A stretch of DNA of 64,000 bases from Priestia megaterium (GCF_009497655.1 NZ_CP023317.1:4927501-4991500), one strand, 5' to 3'; shown: positions 1 through 9,248, counted from the first letter of the stretch. The notes: a model not told the origin generated them from the letters alone. Program-made: numbers and translations.

Positions 1-470
1 TCAAGAACATTACATAATGAGTCTCCAACTGCAGCACCGCGGGCATGTCCTAAATGTAAATCTCCTGTCGGATTAGCTGAAACAAACTCAACCTGTACTT
101 TTTGTCCGTTCCCTACGTTTGTCTCACCGTATGCTTCACCAGCTTTTATAATCGTTGGGATAAGCTCTGTTAAATAAGAGTTATTCATATAAAAGTTGAT
201 GAATCCAGGGCCTGCAATGTCAATTTTTTCGATAGATGCTTTTGATTTATCGAAGTTTGCTACAAGCTCTTCAGCGATAACACGCGGTGCTTTTTTGGCA
301 ATACGAGCTAGCTGCATAGCCATATTGGTAGAATAATCACCATGTGTTTTATCTTTTGGGGTTTCTAATAGAACTTCTGGAAGTTCTGCTTTTTCAGCAA
401 GTCCTGCTTTGACCACAGCATCTTGAATTTCAGCTTTTAATTTTTGCTGCACTTGTTCGACGATGTTCAT
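1..470 (-). CDS. argS: Arginine--tRNA ligase, N-terminal part (runs off the window)
   Basis: This is the first ~156 codons of arginyl-tRNA synthetase, the cytoplasmic class I enzyme that charges tRNA-Arg. It starts [11 protein letters not shown], consistent with the N-terminal tRNA-binding Add1 domain. The segment [15 protein letters not shown] carries the class I HIGH-type signature (HLGH) of the ATP site. The KMSKS loop and anticodon domain lie outside the window. The ATG (468-470) overlaps the TGA of the upstream DUF1934 gene by 4 bp (ATGA), so the two are translationally coupled, as in the Bacillus ywiB-argS pair. The minus-strand reading frame is open to the window edge. Confidence 0.96.
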   Translation of the reverse strand, partial: MNIVEQVQQKLKAEIQDAVVKAGLAEKAELPEVLLETPKDKTHGDYSTNMAMQLARIAKKAPRVIAEELVANFDKSKASIEKIDIAGPGFINFYMNNSYLTELIPTIIKAGEAYGETNVGNGQKVQVEFVSANPTGDLHLGHARGAAVGDSLCNVL

Positions 471-907
471 TTTTTCTCCTCCTTGAATGTAATGGTTAAC
501 GCATATTTCCCGGTAGGCTGACCCTGTACTTCTAGATCATACGTTAAAAATAACCGACCCTTTTGAGTCATTTGTTTATATTCAATGTTATGAGCGAATG
601 TTAGTAAATCCATACGTCCATAAGGGCTTATATAAGTTCCTTCGATCTGTACCTTTTTACGAAACGATTGCTTCATTTGAACAGCACCAGTTCGGTTAAT
701 TGATACTTCGTCTTCGCTAATTTTTACCATTGTTCTAATATCTCCGATTTCCTCTTGGCGCTCTGTGTATGTAAGATAAATTTTCGATCCTTTTTCATAA
801 TACATACCTTTTGCATTTACCGATGTTGTCTCTTTTCGGTGACCATCACGGATATCTGTCACAATTTTAACTTCAATGGGTTTTTTGACTTCTGAAGCGT
901 TACTCAC
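467..907 (-). CDS. ywiB: DUF1934 (YwiB-like) beta-barrel protein
   Basis: A small cytoplasmic protein of the DUF1934 family, predicted to form a lipocalin-like beta barrel; its molecular role is unknown. The sequence alternates short strands ([27 protein letters not shown]) with no signal peptide or membrane segment. I prefer the GTG at 905-907 (about 146 aa) because AAGGAAG lies about 8 bp before it; the frame stays open to a GTG at 916, which would put the ribosome site directly against the start. It overlaps argS by 4 bp, the arrangement seen for ywiB-argS in Bacillus. The family call rests on resemblance and this context. Confidence 0.8.
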   Translation of the reverse strand: MSNASEVKKPIEVKIVTDIRDGHRKETTSVNAKGMYYEKGSKIYLTYTERQEEIGDIRTMVKISEDEVSINRTGAVQMKQSFRKKVQIEGTYISPYGRMDLLTFAHNIEYKQMTQKGRLFLTYDLEVQGQPTGKYALTITFKEEKK

Positions 908-1059
908 AAAAGACACTTCCTTATTAAAATGAATACGTTATAACTTAAATAGTATAAACATTCTAAAGAAAGAATTCAATAATACTTCAAAGGAAATATG
1001 ATAGATAAGCCGAGAATTCCTTTTTTCACTGTGTTTGACGTACTCACATATTTCAAACA

Positions 1060-1089
1060 AAAAAGGCGGCCGTAGGCGGCCGCCTTTTT
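1060..1089 (-). terminator. Terminator of speE-speB
   Basis: A GC-rich hairpin with arms GGCGGCC/GGCCGCC and a 6-nt loop, flanked by A and T runs, lies just after the speB stop. The flanking runs would let it work in either direction, but only speB reads into it. Confidence 0.9.
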
Positions 1090-1096
1090 ACTTTAT

Positions 1097-1975
1097 TTAT
1101 TTCTTTTGAACCCAGCCTAAGATCATTTCGCGAATAAGCTTGCTTGCTGTATTAGCTGTTTGTTCAGACGGATCATAAATTGGAGCTACTTCGACTAAAT
1201 CTCCTCCGACAATGCGAAGATCTGATTTAGCAATTGCGTGAATAGAAGCTAAAAGCTCTTTTGATGTGATACCGCCTGCATCTACTGTTCCTGTACCAGG
1301 AGCGTGCGCTGGATCTAATACATCGATATCAATTGTTACATAAACAGGACGACCTGCAAGTGTTGGTAGAATCTCTTTTAACGGCTCTAGAACTTCAAAC
1401 TTTGAAATATGCATACCGTTTTCTTTTGCCCATTGAAATTCTTCTTTCATTCCTGAACGAATACCAAATGAATAAACATTCTCCGGTCCGATTAGTTCAG
1501 CAACTTTACGAATTGGAGTGGAATGAGAAAGTGGTTCTCCTTCATACTCTTCACGAAGGTCTGTGTGAGCATCCATATGGATAATGGCTAAATCTGGGTA
1601 TTTTTTATACATAGCTTTCATAACAGGCCAAGAAACCAAATGCTCTCCGCCCATGCCTAATGGGAACTTGTCCGCTGCTAAAAGCTGGTCGATATACTCT
1701 TCAATTATGTTCAAGCTGCGCTGAGGATTCCCAAATGGAAGTGGAATATCTCCTGCATCAAAATATTTCACTTCTTCTAGCTCCCGATCTAAATACGGGC
1801 TGTATTCTTCTAATCCAATTGATACTTCACGAATACGAGTTGGGCCAAATCGTGAACCTGGACGATAGCTAACTGTCCAGTCCATTGGCATTCCGTAAAG
1901 AACCGCTTCACTTTCTTCAAAAACAGGGTGACTGCCAATAAATATATTACCTGAATAAGCTTCATCAAAACGCAT
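1097..1975 (-). CDS. speB: Agmatinase (agmatine ureohydrolase)
   Basis: Hydrolyses agmatine to putrescine and urea, feeding spermidine synthesis. It belongs to the arginase/ureohydrolase family. The Mn-binding motifs are visible: GGEH, DAHTDLR and DIDVLDPAHAPGTG, in the usual order along a ~292-residue chain. The start MRFDEAYSG at 1975 is chosen because AAGGAGG lies 7-8 bp before it and the family begins there; the frame extends 18 bp further to another ATG. speE lies 75 bp upstream on the same strand, so the pair makes a compact agmatine-to-spermidine unit, as in B. subtilis. Confidence 0.96.
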   Translation of the reverse strand: MRFDEAYSGNIFIGSHPVFEESEAVLYGMPMDWTVSYRPGSRFGPTRIREVSIGLEEYSPYLDRELEEVKYFDAGDIPLPFGNPQRSLNIIEEYIDQLLAADKFPLGMGGEHLVSWPVMKAMYKKYPDLAIIHMDAHTDLREEYEGEPLSHSTPIRKVAELIGPENVYSFGIRSGMKEEFQWAKENGMHISKFEVLEPLKEILPTLAGRPVYVTIDIDVLDPAHAPGTGTVDAGGITSKELLASIHAIAKSDLRIVGGDLVEVAPIYDPSEQTANTASKLIREMILGWVQKK

Positions 1976-2050
1976 ATTTTGTTCCTCCTTCATTACTCAT
2001 AGAAAAGATGCCAGCCTTAAACCTCTGGCATCTTACTTGTATGTGATAAC

Positions 2051-2878
2051 TTATTTAATAAGATCTTGCACAAATTTAGGTAAGGCAAATGCCGCTTTGT
2101 GCAATTCTTTTGTGTAATATTTTGTATCAATATCAAAGAAACGATCTTCGCTTACTTCCAATGGATCATGTTTCTTTGAGCCCATTGTAAATGTCCATAA
2201 ACCGCTTGGGTACGTTGGAATATTTGCTACGTATAGACGTGTAATCGGGAAGATTTCTCTTACATCGCGCTGAACATTTGAGATAAGTTCTGGCGTGAAC
2301 CAAGGGTTGTCCGATTGAGCAACAAAGATACCATCTTCTTTAAGTGCTTTTGAGATACCTGCATAGAATCCTTTTGTAAATAAATTCACAGCTGGACCCA
2401 CTGGCTCTGTTGAATCCACTAAAATGACATCGTATTCGTTCTCGCTTTTAGCGATGTGCATAAATCCGTCATCTACTTGTACATCAACACGAGGATCTTC
2501 TAATTTGCCCGCAATTGAAGGTAAGAATTTTTTTGAGTACTCAATAACTTTTCCATCGATATCAACTAACGTCGCTTTTTTTACGCTTGGGTGTTTTAAG
2601 ATTTCACGGATTACGCCTCCGTCTCCTCCACCTACAACTAGTACATTTTCTGGATTTGGGTGCGTAAATAACGGTACATGCGCAACCATTTCATGATAAA
2701 CGAACTCATCTTTTTCTGTTGTCATAACCATACCGTCAAGTAGGAGCATGTTACCAAACTCTTCTGTTTCAACCATGTCTAATTTTTGAAACTCCGTTTG
2801 CTCTGTATGTAAAGTGCGATTAATTTTAGCTGTAATACCAAAGTTCTTTGTTTGCTTTTCTGTGAACCATAATTCCAT
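2051..2878 (-). CDS. speE: Spermidine synthase (polyamine aminopropyltransferase)
   Basis: Transfers the aminopropyl group of decarboxylated S-adenosylmethionine to putrescine. The 275-residue length is normal. The nucleotide-binding loop [14 protein letters not shown] and the DST(E)P active-site stretch [10 protein letters not shown] are intact. It is the first gene of the speE-speB transcription unit and makes the product downstream of SpeB. A plausible sigma-A promoter lies about 80-105 bp upstream. The gene diverges from pbpG. Confidence 0.96.
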   Translation of the reverse strand: MELWFTEKQTKNFGITAKINRTLHTEQTEFQKLDMVETEEFGNMLLLDGMVMTTEKDEFVYHEMVAHVPLFTHPNPENVLVVGGGDGGVIREILKHPSVKKATLVDIDGKVIEYSKKFLPSIAGKLEDPRVDVQVDDGFMHIAKSENEYDVILVDSTEPVGPAVNLFTKGFYAGISKALKEDGIFVAQSDNPWFTPELISNVQRDVREIFPITRLYVANIPTYPSGLWTFTMGSKKHDPLEVSEDRFFDIDTKYYTKELHKAAFALPKFVQDLIK

Positions 2879-2955
2879 TCCAAACTCTTCCCTTCTATTT
2901 TGAGAATTAACCTATGCATAGATTACCCTAACATAATTTATACAAACATGAAAAA

Positions 2956-2983
2956 AGTATAGATGAATTCAGCAAAAAAGCAA
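2956..2983 (-). promoter_or_regulatory. Candidate sigma-A promoter for speE-speB
   Basis: Reading the minus strand, TTGCTT (2978-2983) and TATACT (2956-2961) are separated by 16 bp and point toward speE, about 80 bp upstream of its ATG. Assigned by pattern only. Confidence 0.45.
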
Positions 2984-3144
2984 GTAAAATTTTTAGCAAT
3001 GGAGGTTTAAAACCACCTTTTCTATTTCATACTGATGATAGATACAAGCTTTAGAATCTACTTGCACCGCTCTTTTAATAGAATTTTGTTGCGTTGAAAG
3101 CAACATGTACGGTGCATAGTGACACATATTGGTGGTGAATAGAA

Positions 3145-5211
3145 ATGGAAACGGTATTAACCGAACATTTAAAAAAGGCAAGACGCATCTTCCGAATTCT
3201 TCTCGTCCTTGGTATATTAGCGGGGGCTTTATTGTTGTTTGCCTACATAAGTATCTTTCTCTACGCCAAAATCGCTGGCCCTCCTCCGCTAAACGTTTCT
3301 CAAACAGCTGTTTTCTACTCAGCAAACGGTAAAGTTCTTGATGAAGTTCATAATGGACAAAAGCGCTACTGGGTTTCACTTAATCAAATTTCACCTTACG
3401 TAAAAGATGCGACTTTAGCCGTTGAAGATAAGCGCTTCTATGAGCATCACGGCTTTGATATGCATCGAATCGCTGGAGCAATTGTAGCTGATATAAAAGC
3501 TATGGGAAAAGTACAGGGTGCGAGTACCATTACTCAGCAGTATGCACGAAACTTGTTTCTAGAGCACGACAAAACGTGGACTCGAAAGCTTCAAGAAGCT
3601 CTGTATACGATTCGGTTAGAAATGAATTATAGCAAAGACCAAATCCTAGAAGGCTACATGAATACGATTTACTACGGCCATGGAGCTTACGGAATTGAAG
3701 CGGCAGCGAGGCTGTATTTTGATAAGCATGCTAAAAATTTGACGTTAAGTGAAGCGAGTATGTTAGCCGGTATTCCAAAAGGCCCTAGCTACTACTCTCC
3801 TCTTATTCATCAGGAAAATGCAAAAAAACGACAAAATATCATTTTATCTCTCATGAAAGAGGATGGAATTATTACGTCGAAGCAAGCAACAAAAGCGCTG
3901 GTAACTCCCCTAGCATTTTCAAAGCCTGCTGAAAAAGATCCTAACAAAGAAGACGCTTCTTACTTTATGGATGCAGCGCTAGCAGAATTAAAGCAAGATT
4001 TAGGCATTGATGAAACCATGATTTATACAAATGGACTTCGCGTTTATACAACGCTGGATGAAAAGATGCAGCGAACGGCAGAAGAAAAAATGAAAGATGT
4101 TATCAGCAGCTCTTCAGACGTACAAAGTGCATTTGTTGCGATGAATCCTAAAAATGGACAAGTGAAAGCTCTTATTGGTGGAAGAGATTATGAAAAGAGC
4201 CCGTTTAACCGCGCTACTCAAGCAGTAAGACAGCCGGGCTCAACGATGAAGCCATTTTTATACTATGCGGCATTAAAAGATGGTTTTACTGAATCCACTC
4301 CAATGAAAAGTGAAGAAACGACGTTCAAATTAGAAGATGGTGTTTCGACATACACGCCTAGTAACTATCACAATTATTATGCAGATGCGCCTATTACAAT
4401 GGCTCAAGCCATCGCACTTTCAGACAATATTTATGCGGTAAAAACGCATTTGTTCATTGGGGAAAATCGCTTGATCGAAACCGCTAAAACACTTGGTATA
4501 TCATCACCTTTAAAGAAAGTTCCATCTTTAGCTCTTGGAACTTCACCTGTCAAAGTCATTGATATGGTTAATGCGTACGGCATCTTTGCTAATGGCGGAA
4601 AAGAAATTCGTCCAACATTTATTAAACGAATTGAAACCCATGACGGAGAAGTTGTTTATCAAGCTCCTTCTGAACGGAAACAAGTCATTGATAAACGCTA
4701 TGCTTTTCTTACTACCCATTTAATGACAGGCATGTTTAATCAAAAGCTAAATGGCTATACAACCGTCACAGGAAAGCCTATTTCTAAATATGTATCTCGT
4801 CCTTACGCGGGAAAATCCGGCACAACCTCTACGGATAGCTGGATGATTGGCTACTCTCCTCAGCTCGTTTCAGGCGTTTGGGTTGGATATGATCAAGGAA
4901 GGACAATGGATGATGTAGCTGAAAAAGGATACGCAAAAAAAATGTGGGCGCTATTTATGGAAGATGCTTTAAAAGGGAAGAAAAAAGAAAAGTTTAAAGC
5001 ACCAAACGGATTAATGAGCGTCAACATTAATCCTCAAAATGGAAAGTTAGCATCCAAATCATGTCCTGTTCAATATAAAGCTTATTATTTAACTGGAACA
5101 CAGCCTAAAACATATTGTACTGATCACATCGATCATGCAACAAAAACGAAGAAAAAAGAGCGTGAAACAGAAGGTAAAAAATTTCACTGGTTCCCAAAAT
5201 GGTTTGATTAA
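3145..5211 (+). CDS. pbpG: Class A penicillin-binding protein (sporulation PBP, PbpG-like)
   Basis: A bifunctional peptidoglycan synthase of 688 residues. One membrane anchor lies at about residues 17-40. The GT51 glycosyltransferase domain follows, with the catalytic glutamate in EDKRFYEHHGFD (E94) and the STITQQ motif near 127. The transpeptidase domain has S366-TMK369, SDN at 426-428 and KSGT at 557-560, so all catalytic motifs are intact. Ribosome site GGTGG precedes the ATG. Its place next to speE and ywhD matches B. subtilis pbpG (ywhE), a forespore sigma-F gene acting in spore cortex/germ-wall synthesis; that timing is inferred from synteny. Confidence 0.92.
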   Translation: METVLTEHLKKARRIFRILLVLGILAGALLLFAYISIFLYAKIAGPPPLNVSQTAVFYSANGKVLDEVHNGQKRYWVSLNQISPYVKDATLAVEDKRFYEHHGFDMHRIAGAIVADIKAMGKVQGASTITQQYARNLFLEHDKTWTRKLQEALYTIRLEMNYSKDQILEGYMNTIYYGHGAYGIEAAARLYFDKHAKNLTLSEASMLAGIPKGPSYYSPLIHQENAKKRQNIILSLMKEDGIITSKQATKALVTPLAFSKPAEKDPNKEDASYFMDAALAELKQDLGIDETMIYTNGLRVYTTLDEKMQRTAEEKMKDVISSSSDVQSAFVAMNPKNGQVKALIGGRDYEKSPFNRATQAVRQPGSTMKPFLYYAALKDGFTESTPMKSEETTFKLEDGVSTYTPSNYHNYYADAPITMAQAIALSDNIYAVKTHLFIGENRLIETAKTLGISSPLKKVPSLALGTSPVKVIDMVNAYGIFANGGKEIRPTFIKRIETHDGEVVYQAPSERKQVIDKRYAFLTTHLMTGMFNQKLNGYTTVTGKPISKYVSRPYAGKSGTTSTDSWMIGYSPQLVSGVWVGYDQGRTMDDVAEKGYAKKMWALFMEDALKGKKKEKFKAPNGLMSVNINPQNGKLASKSCPVQYKAYYLTGTQPKTYCTDHIDHATKTKKKERETEGKKFHWFPKWFD

Positions 5212-5246
5212 AAAAAGCTTAAGGCCTTGGCCTTAAGCTTTTTTTA
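5211..5246. terminator. Bidirectional terminator between pbpG and ywhD
   Basis: A perfect 16-bp inverted repeat with a 2-nt gap begins with the A of the pbpG stop codon, its core AGCTTAAGGCC/GGCCTTAAGCT flanked by A6 and T6. It serves both convergent genes. Confidence 0.93.
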
Positions 5247-5249
5247 GCA

Positions 5250-5762
5250 TTACGATGTTTGAAGCGCTTCTTTTAAGTCATCATTAGATAACGTCCAGAT
5301 TTCTTCATTATGAGACTTCAAAAACTCACGAAGCAAAGCCTTAGACTTGTTATCCATTTCTTCTACCATAATGCGTCGTTTTAAGGATTTATCCATTTTG
5401 TTTACATGTTCAGGAAGTGACTTATAGCCGCGGCGAATTTCACGATCAACGGTCATTTCACATGCTGTCATACCTGCGTAGTAAGGTCCTTCTTGCTTGC
5501 GATCAATTGTTACCCATACAAGCCAATATAACTTGCCGTTTGGCACCTCGTCTTTATTCGGTAAGAACTTAATTCCTTTTTCTACTACACTTCTGGCATG
5601 CATCGCACCAATATCGACAAATACTTCTTCATCACTTGGGCAAACAAAAACCGGTGAAATGTTTTCTAAACTTAACGCTCCAACCCCGTAGCCGCCGTGG
5701 CCGTCGGTTGAATCGTCTTTTATGATATTAAATCCTATACTTTTCTTTTTTGGCTGAGTCAT
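5250..5762 (-). CDS. ywhD: YwhD family protein of unknown function
   Basis: A 170-residue soluble protein matching the Bacillus YwhD family from its start (FNIIKDDSTDGHGGYGVGAL) and its length. There is no signal peptide or membrane segment. The interior segment PNGKLYWLVWVTIDR suggests a beta-rich fold. The basic tail SLKRRIMVEEMDNKSK is notable but not diagnostic. It sits 16 bp downstream of the ywhC protease gene on the same strand, so the two are probably co-transcribed. No biochemical role is known to me. Confidence 0.85.
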   Translation of the reverse strand: MTQPKKKSIGFNIIKDDSTDGHGGYGVGALSLENISPVFVCPSDEEVFVDIGAMHARSVVEKGIKFLPNKDEVPNGKLYWLVWVTIDRKQEGPYYAGMTACEMTVDREIRRGYKSLPEHVNKMDKSLKRRIMVEEMDNKSKALLREFLKSHNEEIWTLSNDDLKEALQTS

Positions 5763-5778
5763 AGTAAGCCTCCTCTAT

Positions 5779-6426
5779 TTAGTAAATCAGTGGTGCTAAT
5801 ATCTGCTGAAAGATATTCATCACAAACGTTGCTACTCCGTTTAGAAGCGGCCAGATTACAATTCGATCCAGAGGTGTAATCACAAGAATCAAAAATACAA
5901 AAATACCCCAAGACTCATACTGCGTCATTTTGGCTCGCGTAGACGGCGGAACGAGATCTTCAATCACGCGGTAGCCGTCTAAAGGCGGAAAAGGCAACAA
6001 GTTAAATACACCTAGTGTTAGGTTTATTTGAATAAATAATGTAAAAAAACGATAAAGCGCATCGTTGTCCACTGCGGCATTGTTCATCAAATAGTAAATA
6101 AGCAAGCCGATAAATGCCAACAACAAGTTGCTAAACGGTCCCGCTATCGATACTAGAATACCAGCTAAACGAGGCTTTTTAAAGAAATAGCGATTAACAG
6201 GAACCGGCTTCGCCCACCCAAAACCTGCGATAATTAACAAAAGCGTTCCAAATGGATCTAAATGTGCCAGCGGAGAAAGCGTTAGCCTTCCTTGCTTTTT
6301 AGCCGTGTGGTCTCCAAATAAATAAGCTACATACGCATGTGCAAACTCATGCAGTGTGAATGCAACAATAAGGGTCATCACCACGTAAGGAAGGTCTTGC
6401 AATGAAAAAGCTAAAAAATGTTCCAC
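5779..6426 (-). CDS. ywhC: Site-2-protease-type membrane metalloprotease (M50, YwhC-like)
   Basis: An integral membrane zinc protease of the M50/S2P family, 215 residues with about five to six hydrophobic segments. The zinc motif HEFAH (H26, E27, H30) lies in the first helix, and the second metal ligand lies in NLLPFPPLDG (D150). It belongs to the short, PDZ-lacking group, and its substrate is unknown. ywhD follows 16 bp downstream. In Bacillus the same neighbours flank it. Confidence 0.9.
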   Translation of the reverse strand: MEHFLAFSLQDLPYVVMTLIVAFTLHEFAHAYVAYLFGDHTAKKQGRLTLSPLAHLDPFGTLLLIIAGFGWAKPVPVNRYFFKKPRLAGILVSIAGPFSNLLLAFIGLLIYYLMNNAAVDNDALYRFFTLFIQINLTLGVFNLLPFPPLDGYRVIEDLVPPSTRAKMTQYESWGIFVFLILVITPLDRIVIWPLLNGVATFVMNIFQQILAPLIY

Positions 6427-6535
6427 TCTTTATCTCCTTTATTTTAAAATAATTTCTACACATCATATCTACTAAATAAACCGTTTGCTTACGAAGAAGG
6501 ATACAAGACTTCTTGAATATGGCCTCAAAGGTCTC

Positions 6536-6576
6536 AAAAACCAGACATGGGCTCCCTATGGCCCCACCTGGTTTTT
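6536..6576. other. Orphan terminator-like hairpin in a divergent intergenic region
   Basis: Arms AAAAACCAG and CTGGTTTTT enclose a GC-rich interior with GGGC/GCCC pairing. The T runs on both strands make it look like a rho-independent terminator. It lies between divergent ywhC and ywhB, where no gene should end, so it may terminate or attenuate an unrecognised leader or small RNA. No open frame of note lies beside it. Confidence 0.5.
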
Positions 6577-6699
6577 AGCATCGATGTTATGATAAAAAGT
6601 ATACTACAGATTATGACCTGCATCACTACCTCATACTGTCATTTTATTCAGAAAACGGGTACACTAATCATATACTGACCAAAAAGGAGTGTACACATT

Positions 6700-6885
6700 A
6701 TGCCAGTTGTAACTGTTAAGATGCTTGAGGGCCGTACAGATGATCAAAAAAGAGCTCTTGTTGAAAAAGTAACGGATGCTGTTGTAGAAACAACAGGTGC
6801 ATCACCTGAAAAAGTATCCATTATCATCGAAGAAATGTCTAAAAACCATTACGCTGTAGCGGGCAAGCGCATGAGCGATCAATAA
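6700..6885 (+). CDS. ywhB: 4-oxalocrotonate tautomerase family protein (YwhB-like)
   Basis: A 61-residue tautomerase subunit. Proline 2 follows the initiator methionine and becomes the catalytic N-terminal proline after processing. The chain has the beta-alpha-beta layout of 4-oxalocrotonate tautomerase (PVVTVKMLEGRTDDQKRAL), and members of this family form hexamers. The physiological substrate in Bacillus is not established, and no aromatic degradation genes surround it. It is monocistronic with its own strong terminator, and ribosome site AAGGAG precedes the ATG. Confidence 0.92.
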   Translation: MPVVTVKMLEGRTDDQKRALVEKVTDAVVETTGASPEKVSIIIEEMSKNHYAVAGKRMSDQ

Positions 6886-6895
6886 CGCCTACATA

Positions 6896-6933
6896 AAAAA
6901 GATGCCATAGGAGTTGACCTATGGCATCTTTTT
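6896..6933. terminator. Bidirectional terminator between ywhB and ywgA
   Basis: A perfect repeat GATGCCATAGG/CCTATGGCATC with a 6-nt loop, flanked by A and T runs, lies between the two converging genes and reaches the ywgA stop. Confidence 0.92.
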
Positions 6934-7441
6934 AATGTACAGACAGAGTTGCCTGAAGTTTTTCAATATATTCGTATGCTTCTGCAATGTCTTCTTCTGT
7001 ATAGTTTTGCTTACGCTTTAACGTAAACACTTTTTCTTTTACTTCTTCTTTAGGTAAGTTATCAAAATATAAAATCGTAGAGACGAGCTCCAAAAATTTA
7101 GAGCTTTGCTCGTTCATATCCTTCATACATTCCTGCAAGTGAGGAAGCTCTAAGTCATAGTGACTTAAAAATCCTTCTCCCGCTTCTGTTAATACGTAAC
7201 GATACTGCATATACCCGCCTTTTTTCTCTTTAATTTCACTTAAAAAGCCCAAGTTACACAGCTCCTCAATTCGAAGCGTTAATTCCTCAGAATAAGGTCC
7301 AAAAAAGTGAAAATTATACTTTTCATAAAAAGGAAACTTCAGTTTTTTTCCGATAAATATCATCTTTTGTAACTTTTTTCTGCCAACAACTTCTCCCGCC
7401 GCGGAAAATACTTTCACAATCTTTGCGTGATCGTTTAACAC
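6932..7441 (-). CDS. ywgA: YwgA family protein of unknown function
   Basis: A 169-residue soluble protein resembling B. subtilis YwgA (AGEVVGRKKLQKMIFIGKKL near the start). The segment HFFGPYSEELTLRIEEL is typical of a winged-helix-like domain also found in some antitoxin-type and regulatory proteins, but no function is proven. It starts at GTG (7439-7441). It follows ywfO by 23 bp on the same strand and is probably co-transcribed with that dNTP triphosphohydrolase-like gene, so a role in nucleotide homeostasis is possible but speculative. Confidence 0.8.
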   Translation of the reverse strand: MLNDHAKIVKVFSAAGEVVGRKKLQKMIFIGKKLKFPFYEKYNFHFFGPYSEELTLRIEELCNLGFLSEIKEKKGGYMQYRYVLTEAGEGFLSHYDLELPHLQECMKDMNEQSSKFLELVSTILYFDNLPKEEVKEKVFTLKRKQNYTEEDIAEAYEYIEKLQATLSVH

Positions 7442-7464
7442 AGCCCCTTCAACTCCTATACTAT

Positions 7465-8772
7465 TTAACTCTGATCTCCTTTTAGTAAGTTTATAATCTG
7501 ATCTTTAACTTTTCGCTTAGACGACAATTGATCAATGAGATCTTGTGGAAAATATAATTTATGATCGGTTCTCTTTTTCCCTGAAATTGCTTCAACAATC
7601 TCCGACTGACGTGATAATTCACGCACTTCATTATTTGGCATCAACAGATGAATCGGCAAACGTTCTTCCTCTTCACCCGGTCGATAAAAATCGTATGGTA
7701 GGTCGCTTGAAGAATCGACGACTAAATAATAATCTGGGTTAATGCCCGCTTTTTTAAAAAGTGTTGTAAGCTCCATCCACATTTTCATTTGTGAATTTGG
7801 ATTAAACTCAATGTATTTAAAAAGCTGACGATTCATAAATCTTCGGCATAGATCAGATAAAATTTCATCCTCTTCTTCTTCCCATGCTTGAAAATAAAAT
7901 AAAATAACAGATTCATCTAATTTCAAATACTCTTTTAGCGATATTTCTTCTTCAAAAATCGAATAAAAATGAGTGGGCTCCTGCTTGAACTCATAGTAAT
8001 GATGATGGAGCTCTTTCGCGCGATGTAAAATTTTTGTCAAAATAACTTCAGCACTTCTCGTAACAGGATGAAAATACACTTGCCAGTACATTTGGTAGCG
8101 GCTCATAATATAATCTTCAACCGCATGCATACCGCTGTGTTTAATCACGGCTTGGTCTTCCCGAGGACGCATAACACGAAGAATTCGTTCCATATCAAAG
8201 TGACCGTAGCTTACTCCTGTGTAATACGCATCACGCTGCAAATAATCCATGCGATCTGCATCAATTTGACTGGAAATTAAACTAACGACAAGCTTATTTT
8301 CATATGTTTTCGCGATTACTTCGGCCACTTTTTTAGGAAAATCCTTTCCCACTTTCGTCAACACTTGATTTACCTCCGTGTCACCTACGATAATGGCTTG
8401 TGTAAATTCTTCATGATCTAAGTGGAAAACCTTCTCAAATGAATGTGAAAACGGACCGTGACCTAAATCGTGCAGTAAAGCAGCACAAAGACAAAGAAGA
8501 CGCTCATCTTCATTCCATTCAGGGCGTCCTTGAAAACCGTCATCAATAATACGGCGCACAATTTCATAAACACCTAAGGAATGACTAAAACGGCTGTGTT
8601 CAGCCCCATGAAACGTTAAGTATGTCGTTCCTAGCTGTCTAATACGACGCAGCCTTTGAAATTCGGCTGTCCCAATTAGCTCCCAAATAACACGATCTCT
8701 TACATGGATATAGCGGTGAACAGGATCTTTAAATACTTTTTCTTCACTGAGTTTTTCATTAGGATATGTCAT
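7465..8772 (-). CDS. ywfO: HD-domain nucleotide triphosphohydrolase (YwfO-like)
   Basis: A 435-residue HD-superfamily phosphohydrolase. The metal-binding motif is complete: H in HSRFSHSLGVYEI, HD in LLHDLGHGPFSHSFE, and a distal D in QIDADRMDYLQRDAYYTG. Homologues hydrolyse dNTPs and are controlled allosterically by dGTP or related nucleotides, so a role in dNTP pool control is inferred. Length and motif spacing match the YwfO family. It is the first gene of a two-gene unit with ywgA. Confidence 0.88.
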   Translation of the reverse strand: MTYPNEKLSEEKVFKDPVHRYIHVRDRVIWELIGTAEFQRLRRIRQLGTTYLTFHGAEHSRFSHSLGVYEIVRRIIDDGFQGRPEWNEDERLLCLCAALLHDLGHGPFSHSFEKVFHLDHEEFTQAIIVGDTEVNQVLTKVGKDFPKKVAEVIAKTYENKLVVSLISSQIDADRMDYLQRDAYYTGVSYGHFDMERILRVMRPREDQAVIKHSGMHAVEDYIMSRYQMYWQVYFHPVTRSAEVILTKILHRAKELHHHYYEFKQEPTHFYSIFEEEISLKEYLKLDESVILFYFQAWEEEEDEILSDLCRRFMNRQLFKYIEFNPNSQMKMWMELTTLFKKAGINPDYYLVVDSSSDLPYDFYRPGEEEERLPIHLLMPNNEVRELSRQSEIVEAISGKKRTDHKLYFPQDLIDQLSSKRKVKDQIINLLKGDQS

Positions 8773-8846
8773 TTACATACCTCTCTATCTTCACTTTGTT
8801 GTTGCTATAATTTTTCGACACTCACTTCCTATTTTCCTATTCAGAA

Positions 8847-8881
8847 TAAAAAATCACCTTGTCAAGCAACCAAGGTGATTT
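8847..8881 (-). terminator. Terminator of the DUF1450 gene
   Basis: A perfect 11-bp repeat AAATCACCTTG/CAAGGTGATTT with a 9-nt loop is followed, on the minus strand, by a T run. It lies 85 bp beyond the DUF1450 stop and upstream of ywfO. Confidence 0.85.
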
Positions 8882-8965
8882 ACCTAACAAACAAGGCGAT
8901 TCTGTTTGTAAGAAGCTCGTTCGACAAATAAGTAGCAGAAAAGCAGCTATTTATTGTTTCACTAT

Positions 8966-9190
8966 CTATTTTTTTACTTTTTTTTCAATCTTCTCGATTA
9001 ATTCGTCCTCTGTTGGCGCTGCTACAGGACGGTTATTTACAAATGCAAATGACTTTTTACGTCCGGGTCCACAGTAAGACTGGCAACCGATTTGTACTTC
9101 AGCTTGTTCATCTATTTTTTTAAGTCGAGGTAACAACGTTTTGACGTTTGTTGCCTGACAATCATCACAAATTCTAAACTCATTTGCCAT
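8966..9190 (-). CDS. DUF1450 (YuzB-like) small cysteine-motif protein
   Basis: A 74-residue protein of the DUF1450 family. It has a CDDC motif near the N terminus ([10 protein letters not shown]) and a second cysteine pair in [11 protein letters not shown], a layout like a small thioredoxin-fold ferredoxin or metal-binding protein. The lysine-rich C terminus ([10 protein letters not shown]) is typical. The family is sometimes labelled YuzB, but the function is unknown. It is monocistronic, with a 7-bp-arm palindrome about 40 bp upstream of the ATG and its own terminator. Confidence 0.85.
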   Translation of the reverse strand: MANEFRICDDCQATNVKTLLPRLKKIDEQAEVQIGCQSYCGPGRKKSFAFVNNRPVAAPTEDELIEKIEKKVKK

Positions 9191-9231
9191 GTTGACACAA
9201 TCCTTTCAAAATTGGTTCATCATTTTGTCTA

Positions 9232-9248
9232 AGGGGTATTTTACCCCT
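9232..9248. promoter_or_regulatory. Palindrome upstream of the DUF1450 gene
   Basis: AGGGGTA-TTT-TACCCCT lies 42-58 bp upstream of the DUF1450 start. There is no T run, so it looks more like an operator than a terminator. The binding factor is unknown. Confidence 0.4.

Noticed and set aside
2993-3379. A 128-codon minus-strand frame across the pbpG start
   Set aside because: It overlaps the pbpG N terminus, has no recognisable domain, and its upstream region has no ribosome site.
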